From: Bradyrhizobium glycinis
GTDB taxonomy: Bacteria > Pseudomonadota > Alphaproteobacteria > Rhizobiales > Xanthobacteraceae
DNA: 64,000 bases
Reading direction: 5' to 3'
NCBI RefSeq assembly: GCF_016031655.1
Contig: NZ_JACCHQ010000002.1
Location: forward strand, 186,001 to 250,000
The notes under the pieces are model-generated. The model was not told where the DNA came from. It worked only from the letters and a program-made list of their open reading frames with translations, and searched no databases. Both the position numbers and the translations under genes were made by a program. Of this stretch, positions 17,711 to 24,705 are shown one piece after another. The number at the start of each line of letters is the position of its first letter. Position 1 is the stretch's first letter.

Positions 17711-19033
17711 TCAGACTTCGACGCGCTTGATCGCGAGCGACTTCAGATAGGCGGCCGGATTTTCCGGATCGAACACCTTGCCGTCGAAGAAGGTCTCCTT
17801 GCCGCGCGAGGTGGAGGCCGGAATGTCGGCGGCGGCGACGCCGAGGGACTTGGCCGCGTCGCGCCACATGTCCTCGCGATTGACCTTGGCAATCAGCGCC
17901 TTGGTGTCGAAGTTCGGCTCGTACTTGCCCCAGCGGATGTCCTCGGTAAGGAACCAGAGATCGTGGCTCTGGAACGGATAGGAGGCATGGTCGCGCCAGT
18001 ACTTCATGATGTGCGGCGAGTTCTCGACCACCTTGCCGGGGATGCCATAGTCGAACTTGCCGGCGGTGCGATCGTAGACGTCCTCGACCGGGCAGTTGAT
18101 CCACTGCCGCTTGGCCATGATGGCGGCCAGCTCCTGCTTGTTTTCCGCCTTGTCGGCCCATTGCTGGGCTTCCAGCACGGCCATCAGGATCGCCTTGCTG
18201 GCCCTCGGGTATTTATCGACGAAGGCCGCGCGCATGCCGAAGGACTTCTCCGGATGCTTGTTCCAGATCTCGCCGGTGTTGACGGCGGTGTAGCCGATGC
18301 CCTGGTGGATGAGCTGGAGATTCCAGGGCTCACCGACGCAGAAGCAGTCCATGGTACCGACCTTCATGTTCGCCACCATCTGCGGCGGCGGCACCACGAT
18401 GGTTTCGATGTCCTTGTCGGGATCGATGCCGCCGGCGGCGAGCCAGTAGCGGATCCACAGATCGTGGGTGCCGCCGGGAAAGGTCATCGCAGCCTTCACG
18501 GCCTTGCCGGACGCCTTCTTCTTCTCCAGGGCCGCCTTGAACGGCGCCGCATCGGTGCCGAGCTTGAGGTCGGCATATTCCTTGGCGACCGAGATGCACT
18601 GGGCATCGAGATTGAGCCGCGCCAGGATGTACATCGGCGTCGGCTGGTTGTTCTGCGTCACCTTGCCGGCCGAGATCAGATACGGCATCGGGGTGAGGAT
18701 GTGCGCGCCGTCGATGCCATTGCCTTCGGAGCCGAGCACGAGGTTGTCGCGCGTGGTGCCCCAGGACGCCTGCTTCTGCACGTCGGTGTCGGGCACGCCG
18801 TGCTTGGCGAAGAAGCCCTTGTCCTTGGCGACGAATAGCGGGCCGGCATCGGAGAGCGCGATGAAGCCGAGCTTGGCGCCCTTGACCTCGGGGCCTGCGT
18901 CCTGCGCGAAGGCGCCGGCGGGGAAATTCAGCTTGGCGGCGGCGAGCAGTGCGGCGGTCGAGCCGGTGGCCTTCAACAATTGCCGGCGGCTGAGGCCGGT
19001 CGTTTCCGAGGGCCGGCGGATGCGCTTGGTCAT
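17711..19033 (-). CDS. nrtA: nitrate-binding protein of ABC transporter
   Basis: The 440-residue nitrate-binding protein begins with a twin-arginine signal (SRRQLLKATGSTAALLAAA, cleavage probably after AFAQ), so it is exported folded to the periplasm. The mature part is an NrtA/CmpA-type substrate-binding fold (EVKGAKLGFIALSDAGPLFVAKDKGFF at its start, VGEPWNLQLIHQ in the middle). It heads the nrtABC operon. A 170-nt leader carrying an ANTAR-type hairpin precedes it, behind a sigma-54-type promoter. Confidence 0.95.
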   Translation of the reverse strand: MTKRIRRPSETTGLSRRQLLKATGSTAALLAAAKLNFPAGAFAQDAGPEVKGAKLGFIALSDAGPLFVAKDKGFFAKHGVPDTDVQKQASWGTTRDNLVLGSEGNGIDGAHILTPMPYLISAGKVTQNNQPTPMYILARLNLDAQCISVAKEYADLKLGTDAAPFKAALEKKKASGKAVKAAMTFPGGTHDLWIRYWLAAGGIDPDKDIETIVVPPPQMVANMKVGTMDCFCVGEPWNLQLIHQGIGYTAVNTGEIWNKHPEKSFGMRAAFVDKYPRASKAILMAVLEAQQWADKAENKQELAAIMAKRQWINCPVEDVYDRTAGKFDYGIPGKVVENSPHIMKYWRDHASYPFQSHDLWFLTEDIRWGKYEPNFDTKALIAKVNREDMWRDAAKSLGVAAADIPASTSRGKETFFDGKVFDPENPAAYLKSLAIKRVEV

Positions 19034-19106
19034 AGGCAGTGTCGTCCTTTTGCGTCGTTGCGGGAATGATTTGCGGCTGTGCGCGCGAGCAGCCCGTCCG
19101 TCCGGC

Positions 19107-19122
19107 GCGCCGTCCTTGGCGC
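19107..19122 (-). promoter_or_regulatory. possible second ANTAR-type hairpin in nrtA leader
   Basis: On the minus strand GCGCC-AAGGAC-GGCGC is a perfect 5-bp stem with loop AAGGAC (A1, G4). It is 66 nt from the first hairpin, with a strong GACGGGGG/CCCCCGTC stem (19135-19152) between them, so pairing with P1 as one ANTAR motif is uncertain. Confidence 0.35.
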
Positions 19123-19188
19123 ATGCGAACGCGCGACGGGGGGACCCCCGTCTGGTGGCGTCAGCAAATCGGATGAGATGTCTCGCGG

Positions 19189-19206
19189 GACGGCTTCAAT
19201 GGCGTC
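19189..19206 (-). promoter_or_regulatory. ANTAR-type hairpin P1, NasT target in nrtA leader
   Basis: On the minus strand GACGCC-ATTGAA-GCCGTC forms a 6-bp stem with one C.C mismatch and the loop ATTGAA (A1, G4). It starts about 1 nt after the predicted transcription start at 19207. Position and stem design match the narK leader hairpin. Confidence 0.75.
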
Positions 19207-19217
19207 GGCTGGAACTA

Positions 19218-19233
19218 TTCAAGCTTCATGCCA
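19218..19233 (-). promoter_or_regulatory. sigma-54 (-24/-12) promoter of nrtABC
   Basis: TGGCATG-AAGC-TTGAA on the minus strand has the exact sigma-54 spacing. It departs from consensus at one -24 base and has A for C at -12, the same -12 deviation as at narK. Predicted +1 is about 19207. Confidence 0.65.
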
Positions 19234-19327
19234 AGCGTGGCCTTCTGAAAAACAAAGATAGTTCAATGGATTGCAGCGCTCGCGCCAAACTGTCGCAGGC
19301 TAGTTCCGCATGCGAAATTTGCGATCT

Positions 19328-19360
19328 GCACATTCCTTGTGCGACGCACAAAGCTTGTGC
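19328..19360. promoter_or_regulatory. tandem NtrC enhancer shared by nrtABC and the FNT gene
   Basis: Two perfect GCAC-N7-GTGC sites, 19328-19342 and 19346-19360, are separated by GAC. Their outer edges lie 95 bp from the nrtA -24 element on the left and 94 bp from the FNT -24 element on the right. They match the NtrC half-site pattern of enteric bacteria. The 678-bp nrtA-FNT gap holds this enhancer, both promoters and both leaders; I see no gene in it. Confidence 0.75.
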
Positions 19361-19453
19361 AGCAGCTCAATCAAGAGGCCGCGAAGGCGCCAGTAGCAGC
19401 CCAAGTAGAATGAGATCGCATTGAAATTGCTTTATATTTCTGACGCGCCCCAG

Positions 19454-19469
19454 CGGCACACAACTTGCT
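19454..19469 (+). promoter_or_regulatory. sigma-54 (-24/-12) promoter of FNT gene
   Basis: CGGCACA-CAAC-TTGCT has the invariant GG and GC dinucleotides ten bases apart, the most diagnostic feature of sigma-54 promoters, with a perfect TTGCT at -12. Predicted +1 is about 19480, giving a 230-nt leader before the FNT start. Confidence 0.75.
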
Positions 19470-19478
19470 TCTCCAATT

Positions 19479-19531
19479 GCCGTCAACGAAGACTGCGGCA
19501 TCGCCGCATTGGTGCAGCCTCTGGCGGCTGC
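19479..19531 (+). promoter_or_regulatory. ANTAR-type leader with overlapping alternative hairpin
   Basis: P1 (19479-19496) is GCCGTC-AACGAA-GACTGC, a stem with one C.U mismatch and loop AACGAA (A1, G4). P2 (19503-19518) is GCCGC-ATTGGT-GCAGC, with one C.A mismatch and loop ATTGGT (A1, G4). The linker is 6 nt. The 3' strand of P2 is also the 5' strand of a perfect 6-bp hairpin GCAGCC-TCTGGC-GGCTGC (19514-19531), so the two cannot form together, as expected for an antitermination switch. No U-run follows the second hairpin. Confidence 0.65.
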
Positions 19532-19711
19532 GTCCCGGAAGCTCACCTGCTTCGCGGTCTCCCGGCTTCAGAGTCCTCGTGACGCGATTCCCTGAGCATC
19601 CAAACTTTCCATAGCCCTCGTGCGCGGCAGGCAGCCCGCACGGCCGATGACGTTCAGCCGCGCTCTCGCCAGGGCGTGTCCATCTCACTTACGAAGCAAA
19701 AGGAACCATTG

Positions 19712-20551
19712 ATGTCGTATCTCGCGCCTTCGGAATTCGTCACCAAGATGGTGGATGCGGGCGAGTCCAAGATCTTCATGTCCACCCGGGATACCATCAT
19801 CCGCGCCTACATGGCCGGCGCGATCCTGGCCCTCGCAGCCTGGTTTGCCGTCACGATCAACGTGAACACCGGCCAGCCGCTGGTCGGCGCGCTCTTGTTC
19901 CCCGTCGGCTTCGTCATGCTCTATCTCCTGGGCTTCGACCTCCTGACCGGCGTCTTCGTGCTCTCGCCCCTCGCGCTGATCGACAAGCGCCCGGGCGTCA
20001 CGCTCAACGGCGTGCTGCGCAATTGGGGTCTCGTCTTCGTCGGCAATTTCGCCGGGGCCTTCACCGTGGCCTTCATGATGGCCTTCGTCACGACCTTCGG
20101 CTTCACGCAGGCGCCCGACAAGGTCGGCGCGGCCATCGGCACTATCGGCGAGGGCCGAACCCTTGGCTATGCCGCGCACGGCGCGGCGGGCATGGCGACG
20201 CTGTTCCTGCGCGGCATGCTCTGCAACTGGATGGTCTCGACCGGCGTGGTCGGCGCCATGATCTCGACTTCGGTCCCCGGCAAGGTCATCGCGATGTGGA
20301 TGCCGATCCTGGTCTTCTTCTACATGGTGTTCGAGCATTCCGTCGTGAACATGTTCCTGTTCCCGTCGGGCCTGCTGCTCGGCGCGAAGTTCTCGATCAT
20401 GGACTATCTGATCTGGAACGAGATCCCGACCGTGCTCGGCAACCTCGTCGGCGGCCTCGCCTTCACCGGCATGACCCTCTATGCCACCCATGTCATGACT
20501 CTGCCGAAGCGTCAGGCCGACAAGGCTGCAAAGCCCCGCGTCGCGGCCTGA
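19712..20551 (+). CDS. formate/nitrite transporter (FNT) family channel
   Basis: This 279-residue inner-membrane channel of the FocA/NirC family has six hydrophobic segments. The family's central motif appears as GMLCNWMVSTGVVGAM (about residues 170-185), and FEHSVVNMFLFPSGLLLG is the second signature. The start at 19712 (MSYLAPSEF) has AAAGGA about 7 nt upstream; an ATG at 19676 is also in frame. Its place opposite nrtABC, with a shared enhancer and ANTAR-type leader, points to nitrite (NirC-like) rather than formate as the substrate. That is inferred from context. Confidence 0.9.
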   Translation: MSYLAPSEFVTKMVDAGESKIFMSTRDTIIRAYMAGAILALAAWFAVTINVNTGQPLVGALLFPVGFVMLYLLGFDLLTGVFVLSPLALIDKRPGVTLNGVLRNWGLVFVGNFAGAFTVAFMMAFVTTFGFTQAPDKVGAAIGTIGEGRTLGYAAHGAAGMATLFLRGMLCNWMVSTGVVGAMISTSVPGKVIAMWMPILVFFYMVFEHSVVNMFLFPSGLLLGAKFSIMDYLIWNEIPTVLGNLVGGLAFTGMTLYATHVMTLPKRQADKAAKPRVAA

Positions 20552-20568
20552 TCACACGCACCTCAACA

Positions 20569-20603
20569 AGAGAGCCTCGCCCGTGTAGGGTGAGGCTCTC
20601 TTT
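20569..20603 (+). terminator. intrinsic terminator after FNT gene
   Basis: AGAGAGCCTC...GAGGCTCTCT forms a stem of about 14 bp with one mismatch around a five-base loop, followed by TTT. It begins 17 bp after the FNT stop and ends 4-16 bp before the candidate start codons of the kinase gene, so it overlaps the place where that gene's ribosome-binding site should be. Confidence 0.85.
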
Positions 20604-20618
20604 GCCTTGGTGGCGACG

Positions 20619-22346
20619 ATGTCCCGCGGACTGCAGATCTCGATCGGCCAGCACTCCGACAAGGGTCGCAAGCCCATCAACCAGGACTTTCACGGCGTCC
20701 TGATTCCGGAGGAGCCGCTGCTCAGCCTGAAGGGCATCGCGGCCGTCCTCGCCGATGGCATCTCCTCGAGCACGGTGAGCCAGATCGCCAGCGAGTCGGC
20801 GGTCAAGAGCTTCCTGATGGACTATTACTGCACGTCGGAATCGTGGACGGTGAAGACCTCCGCCCGCCGCGTGCTGGAGGCGACCAATTCCTGGCTGCAT
20901 GCGCAGACGCGCAAGAGCCAATATGCCTACGACCGCGACAAGGGCTATGTCTGCACGCTCAGCGCCATGGTCATCAAGGCGGCGACCGCGCACATCTTCC
21001 ATGTCGGCGACTGCCGGATCTACCGCCTCGCCGGCAAGGCGCTCGAGCAGCTGACCGACGATCACCGCGTCATCGTGTCGTCGGAGCAGACCTATCTCGG
21101 CCGCGCGCTCGGCATCAATCCGCAGCTCGAGATCGACTATCAGACGGTCGAGATCCAGGCCGGCGACACCTTCCTGCTGGCGACGGACGGTGCGTACGAG
21201 TTCGTCGATGCGCGTTTCGTCACGAGTGCAATCAACGAGCACGCAGCCGAGCTCGACGGCGCGGCGAAGGCGATCGTGGAGGAGGCCTATCGGCGCGGCA
21301 GCGACGACAACATCACCGTGCAGATCCTGCGGATCGATGCGGTGCCGGAGGAAACGGGCGTTTTCGATCGGACCGCGGCGCTGCCGCTGCCGCCTCTGTT
21401 GGAGCCGCGCGCGATGTTCGACGGCTACCGGATCATCCGGGAGATCCATGGCAGCAGCCGCAGCCACATCTATCTCGCGGTCGACGCGGAGACCGAGGAA
21501 ACGGTCGCGCTCAAGATTCCCTCGATCGACCTGCGCGACAACCAGGCCTACCTGAAACGTTTCCTCATGGAAGAGTGGATCGCGCGGCGGATCGACAGTC
21601 CGTACGTGCTCAAGCCGCGATCGCGATCGACGCGGCGCAACTACCTCTACGTCGCGACCGAGTTCGTCGAGGGGCGGACGCTGCGGCAATGGATGCTCGA
21701 CAATCCGCGTCCCGATCTGGAGACGGTGCGAAGGATCATCGAGCAGATCGCCACCGGACTTCGCGCCTTCCATCGCATGGAGATGCTGCACCAGGATCTC
21801 AGGCCCGACAACGTCCTGATCGACAAGACCGGCACCGCCAAGATCATCGACTTCGGATCGGTGAGGGTCGCCGGTGTCGCCGAAGCGGCGCCGCGATCGG
21901 CCGACGCGGAATTTCTCGGCACGGTCCAGTACACGGCGCCGGAGTATTTCCTGGGCGAAGGCGGCTCGCCCCGCTCCGACATGTTCTCGCTGGCCGCCAT
22001 CTGCTACCAGATGCTGACCGGGCATCTGCCTTACGGCGCTCAGCTCGCCAAAATCCGCGGACGATCGGACGCGTGGAAATTACGATACCGCCCCGCAATC
22101 GATGCCGAGCGCGGCATCCCGGGCTGGATCGACGGCGCGCTCAAGAAAGCACTGCATCCCGATCCCAACAAGCGCCACGAGGACATGTCCGAGTTCGTGT
22201 TCGAGCTCAGAAATCCCAATCCGGCTTATCTGAACACGCGCATCACGCCTCTCCTCGAGCGCAACCCGCTGATGTTCTGGAAGCTGATCTCGGCCGCGCT
22301 CGCCTGCGCCGTTGTCGTGCTGCTGGCGCTGCTGCACGCGCGGTAA
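20619..22346 (+). CDS. bifunctional PP2C phosphatase / Ser-Thr protein kinase
   Basis: Residues 1-240 form a PP2C-type phosphatase with its metal-binding acidic residues (NQDFHGV, VLADGISSS, VGDCRIYRL, TDGAYEFVD, SDDNITVQI). Residues 265-535 form a Hanks-type kinase with the ATP Lys in VALKIPS, catalytic loop HQDLRPDN, IIDFGSV and YTAPEYFLGE. A single C-terminal membrane helix (LISAALACAVVVLLALLHA) anchors the protein with both domains in the cytoplasm. The start is 20619 (MSRGLQISIG) or 20607. It follows the FNT gene in the same direction. Targets are unknown; control of nitrate or nitrite uptake is a plausible guess from position. Confidence 0.92.
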   Translation: MSRGLQISIGQHSDKGRKPINQDFHGVLIPEEPLLSLKGIAAVLADGISSSTVSQIASESAVKSFLMDYYCTSESWTVKTSARRVLEATNSWLHAQTRKSQYAYDRDKGYVCTLSAMVIKAATAHIFHVGDCRIYRLAGKALEQLTDDHRVIVSSEQTYLGRALGINPQLEIDYQTVEIQAGDTFLLATDGAYEFVDARFVTSAINEHAAELDGAAKAIVEEAYRRGSDDNITVQILRIDAVPEETGVFDRTAALPLPPLLEPRAMFDGYRIIREIHGSSRSHIYLAVDAETEETVALKIPSIDLRDNQAYLKRFLMEEWIARRIDSPYVLKPRSRSTRRNYLYVATEFVEGRTLRQWMLDNPRPDLETVRRIIEQIATGLRAFHRMEMLHQDLRPDNVLIDKTGTAKIIDFGSVRVAGVAEAAPRSADAEFLGTVQYTAPEYFLGEGGSPRSDMFSLAAICYQMLTGHLPYGAQLAKIRGRSDAWKLRYRPAIDAERGIPGWIDGALKKALHPDPNKRHEDMSEFVFELRNPNPAYLNTRITPLLERNPLMFWKLISAALACAVVVLLALLHAR

Positions 22347-22454
22347 ACGTTTAAGGCGCGAACGTTAGTTTCTGACGAGCAAGCGGAAATAATGCGACCG
22401 CTCAGAGCATCGCCGCCCGTGATCCCAAAGTGGACATATCAGGCGGTCCGTTGG

Positions 22455-22979
22455 TCAGAGATTATCGCCAGCTTTAGCTTGCATGGCCGCTATCAGCATA
22501 CGCTCCACTAGGCCGTCGAACTCCAACTTCCCGATGGGATCGGTCGCAGCAAGCTCATCGTAAGACTTCCTGTATTTGCCCCACCAACCATGACGTATCG
22601 CTTCATCGTGAAGGACGCGCGCAGCAGCTTGGACGGCTTTTGCGGTCGGCCCTTCAATCAACGCAACCGCGGATTTGCCGGCGCGCTCTCTCGTTAGCTG
22701 ACTGTCTGCAGGAAGTGCGAGTTCTAATAGATACTCCCTTACAATGACGTCTGAATTGTAGTCGATGTCGTTGCGGGACACGATCAAGCTGGCCCAGCGT
22801 TCGACGTCATGGCGGTTCAATTCGCCGTCGCAATAACGACGAAGGATCGACGCCACATGCCTTCGCTCGAGGATAACCAAAGGGACGATATCCCGCTCGA
22901 AACCGTCCAGTGTGAGCTGGATCTCGTCCAGCGGCTTTTTAAGCTCAAGTAGCTCGTGCAGTGCTGATTTTCTTTCCAT
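22455..22979 (-). CDS. hypothetical protein
   Basis: I do not recognise this 174-residue protein. It starts MERKSALHELLELKKPLDEI and is predicted soluble and largely helical. A central stretch reads YCDGELNRHDVERWASLI followed by NDIDYNSDVI. The ATG at 22979 has no clear ribosome-binding site, and the frame stays open to 23030. It lies downstream of the next gene on the same strand (80-bp gap). Both are in DNA visibly less GC-rich than their surroundings, suggesting recent acquisition. Confidence 0.6.
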   Translation of the reverse strand: MERKSALHELLELKKPLDEIQLTLDGFERDIVPLVILERRHVASILRRYCDGELNRHDVERWASLIVSRNDIDYNSDVIVREYLLELALPADSQLTRERAGKSAVALIEGPTAKAVQAAARVLHDEAIRHGWWGKYRKSYDELAATDPIGKLEFDGLVERMLIAAMQAKAGDNL

Positions 22980-23059
22980 GCAGAAGATCCGGGTGACCAA
23001 CGATCCAATTGTGGCGACCAAGGTTGCCAATACCAGCTGTGACTCGTTCCGGACCTTCG

Positions 23060-23458
23060 TCAGTCGCTGATATCGATAACTTCAAAAGTCGGGTCTGCTC
23101 CGGAGAGCACATCCATGCAGCCCCATCCCGTGATAAATTCGTAATGTCGAACAGGATGATGAACCTTCTTCCATGGTTCCGACTGGGTGTCCGCGAAGGT
23201 AGAACCCTCTACGCGATATGCGAAGTGCCTTGGAACTAGTCCCTCGTTCTTCGTAGGCTGTTGTTCGGTGCTGAGCGGCATTTCGTCCAAGAGACGCACT
23301 ATTGTCGCGCTATTGAAGCGAACACGAAGCGCCTGCCTCTTTGCGTCCGGCAGTTGGAAGTCCGCCGAAAGACTATAGGCTTCCCATTTGATCGCGAGAA
23401 GGTCGCTCTTATCGCAGTCGAATCTCACGCCCGCGTCGATCGGAAAATACTTAGGCAC
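23060..23458 (-). CDS. hypothetical protein
   Basis: This 132-residue protein of unknown function is predicted soluble, with alternating beta and helical character and a C-terminal stretch VRHYEFITGWGCMDVLSGAD. The GTG start at 23458 is supported by GGAG 8 nt upstream. It precedes the 174-residue gene in the same orientation, and the two may form an operon. Size, pairing and base composition recall small accessory or immunity-type cassettes, but no family could be named. The 168 bp upstream to the dioxygenase gene show nothing I can identify. Confidence 0.6.
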   Translation of the reverse strand: MPKYFPIDAGVRFDCDKSDLLAIKWEAYSLSADFQLPDAKRQALRVRFNSATIVRLLDEMPLSTEQQPTKNEGLVPRHFAYRVEGSTFADTQSEPWKKVHHPVRHYEFITGWGCMDVLSGADPTFEVIDISD

Positions 23459-23626
23459 AGCTTGCTCCGGCGGTCACCAAGCAGGTGCGGGCTCTTCTAT
23501 CATTTTTCAGCTTGAATGTCCTCAAGTCGTCCAACTCGGAAATTCGCTGAGGTCCATAACTGCACTTCTTTCAGCGGCACAGCTGATGTCGTACGCGTCC
23601 AGGCTGCCGCGCCTCTTAGCAAGCCC

Positions 23627-24544
23627 TCACGCCGGCTCCGCCGTCTTCACCCCCAGCGGTTTCGGCGCCATGCCGCTGCCCGGCTTGAGGTGGAATTCGT
23701 AACTCATCAGATGCCACCGCCCGTTCGCCTTGGTGCCGTCGGGCATCACCGGATCGTTGCGCGGCTCGACCTTGGCGACGAGGTCGTCCTTGACGCCGAA
23801 CACCACGTCGGAATCGAGATATTTGTCACCGTCCATGAAGACGTGCGTGATCAGCGGCTCATAGCCTCTGGCGTTCACGAGGAAGTGCACGTGCGCGGGG
23901 CGCATCGGGTGACGGCCGGTCTGCACGATCATCTCGCCGACCGGACCATCGATCGGGATCGGATAGCTGCACGGCAGGATGGTGCGGAAGTAGAAGCGGC
24001 CATCGTCATCTGTGATGAAGCGCGCCCGCGCCGAGGCGCCGACCTCGTCGTAGTTCGGCTTTTGGGAATCGTAGAAGCCGTCGTCATCGGCATGCCAGAC
24101 GTCGACGGGAACGCCGGCGAGCGGCTTGCCCGCGAGATCGGTGACGCGGCTCTGCACGAACATCCGCTCGCCAGTCTGGTTGTTCGGCGAGATGTCGGTG
24201 CCGTGCGCAGTCACCTTGTGCTCACCGACGTAGAACGGGCCGAGCACCGTGGTCTCCGTGGCACCGTCGCGATCCCTGTGATTGACGGCGTCGACCAGCA
24301 TGGAGACGCCGAGCACGTCGGACAAGAGGATGAATTCCTGGCGCGTGTCCGTGCATTTCTGCCCCGTTCGGGTCAGGAAATCGATCGCGTACTCCCATTC
24401 CTCGAAAGTGAGACCGGTTTTGCTCACGTAATCGTGCAGCGACCTCACCAATTCCTGCAGCAGGAATTTCGCGCGCGTGTCGGGCGTGTGGTCGAAGCTC
24501 TTGACGACGGCTTCGGTGAGTTCGGTCTCGGTGAACTGAGTCAT
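23627..24544 (-). CDS. intradiol ring-cleavage dioxygenase
   Basis: This 305-residue non-haem Fe(III) enzyme cleaves a catechol or hydroxyquinol ring between the two hydroxyls. An N-terminal helical dioxygenase_N domain (residues 1-95) precedes the beta-sandwich core. The four iron ligands can be placed: Tyr in DDGFYDSQ, Tyr in LPCSYPIPIDG and the two His in HPMRPAHVHF. The last motif and the length favour hydroxyquinol or catechol 1,2-dioxygenase over the protocatechuate type. ATG 24544 (MTQFTETEL) is the natural start; the frame to 24676 adds low-complexity sequence. No other ring-cleavage pathway genes are adjacent. Confidence 0.9.
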   Translation of the reverse strand: MTQFTETELTEAVVKSFDHTPDTRAKFLLQELVRSLHDYVSKTGLTFEEWEYAIDFLTRTGQKCTDTRQEFILLSDVLGVSMLVDAVNHRDRDGATETTVLGPFYVGEHKVTAHGTDISPNNQTGERMFVQSRVTDLAGKPLAGVPVDVWHADDDGFYDSQKPNYDEVGASARARFITDDDGRFYFRTILPCSYPIPIDGPVGEMIVQTGRHPMRPAHVHFLVNARGYEPLITHVFMDGDKYLDSDVVFGVKDDLVAKVEPRNDPVMPDGTKANGRWHLMSYEFHLKPGSGMAPKPLGVKTAEPA

Positions 24545-24705
24545 GGTGCGTTTGCCCTCGCGTTCTTCTCGTTGGCCCTGGCAGGCTCCTTGCGTTCCGG
24601 GGCCTGAGTCTACACCAGCCGGCTCGGCCTCGTTAAGCGCAACCGACTTGGAATGCGGCCGCCATTTCGGTATCAACTTTCCGACAAAACGCCCCGGAGG
24701 AACCG

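Noticed and set aside
19135..19152. GACGGGGG/CCCCCGTC hairpin in the nrtA leader as an intrinsic terminator
   Set aside because: The stem is perfect but has a two-base loop and no following T-run; it may be leader structure only.
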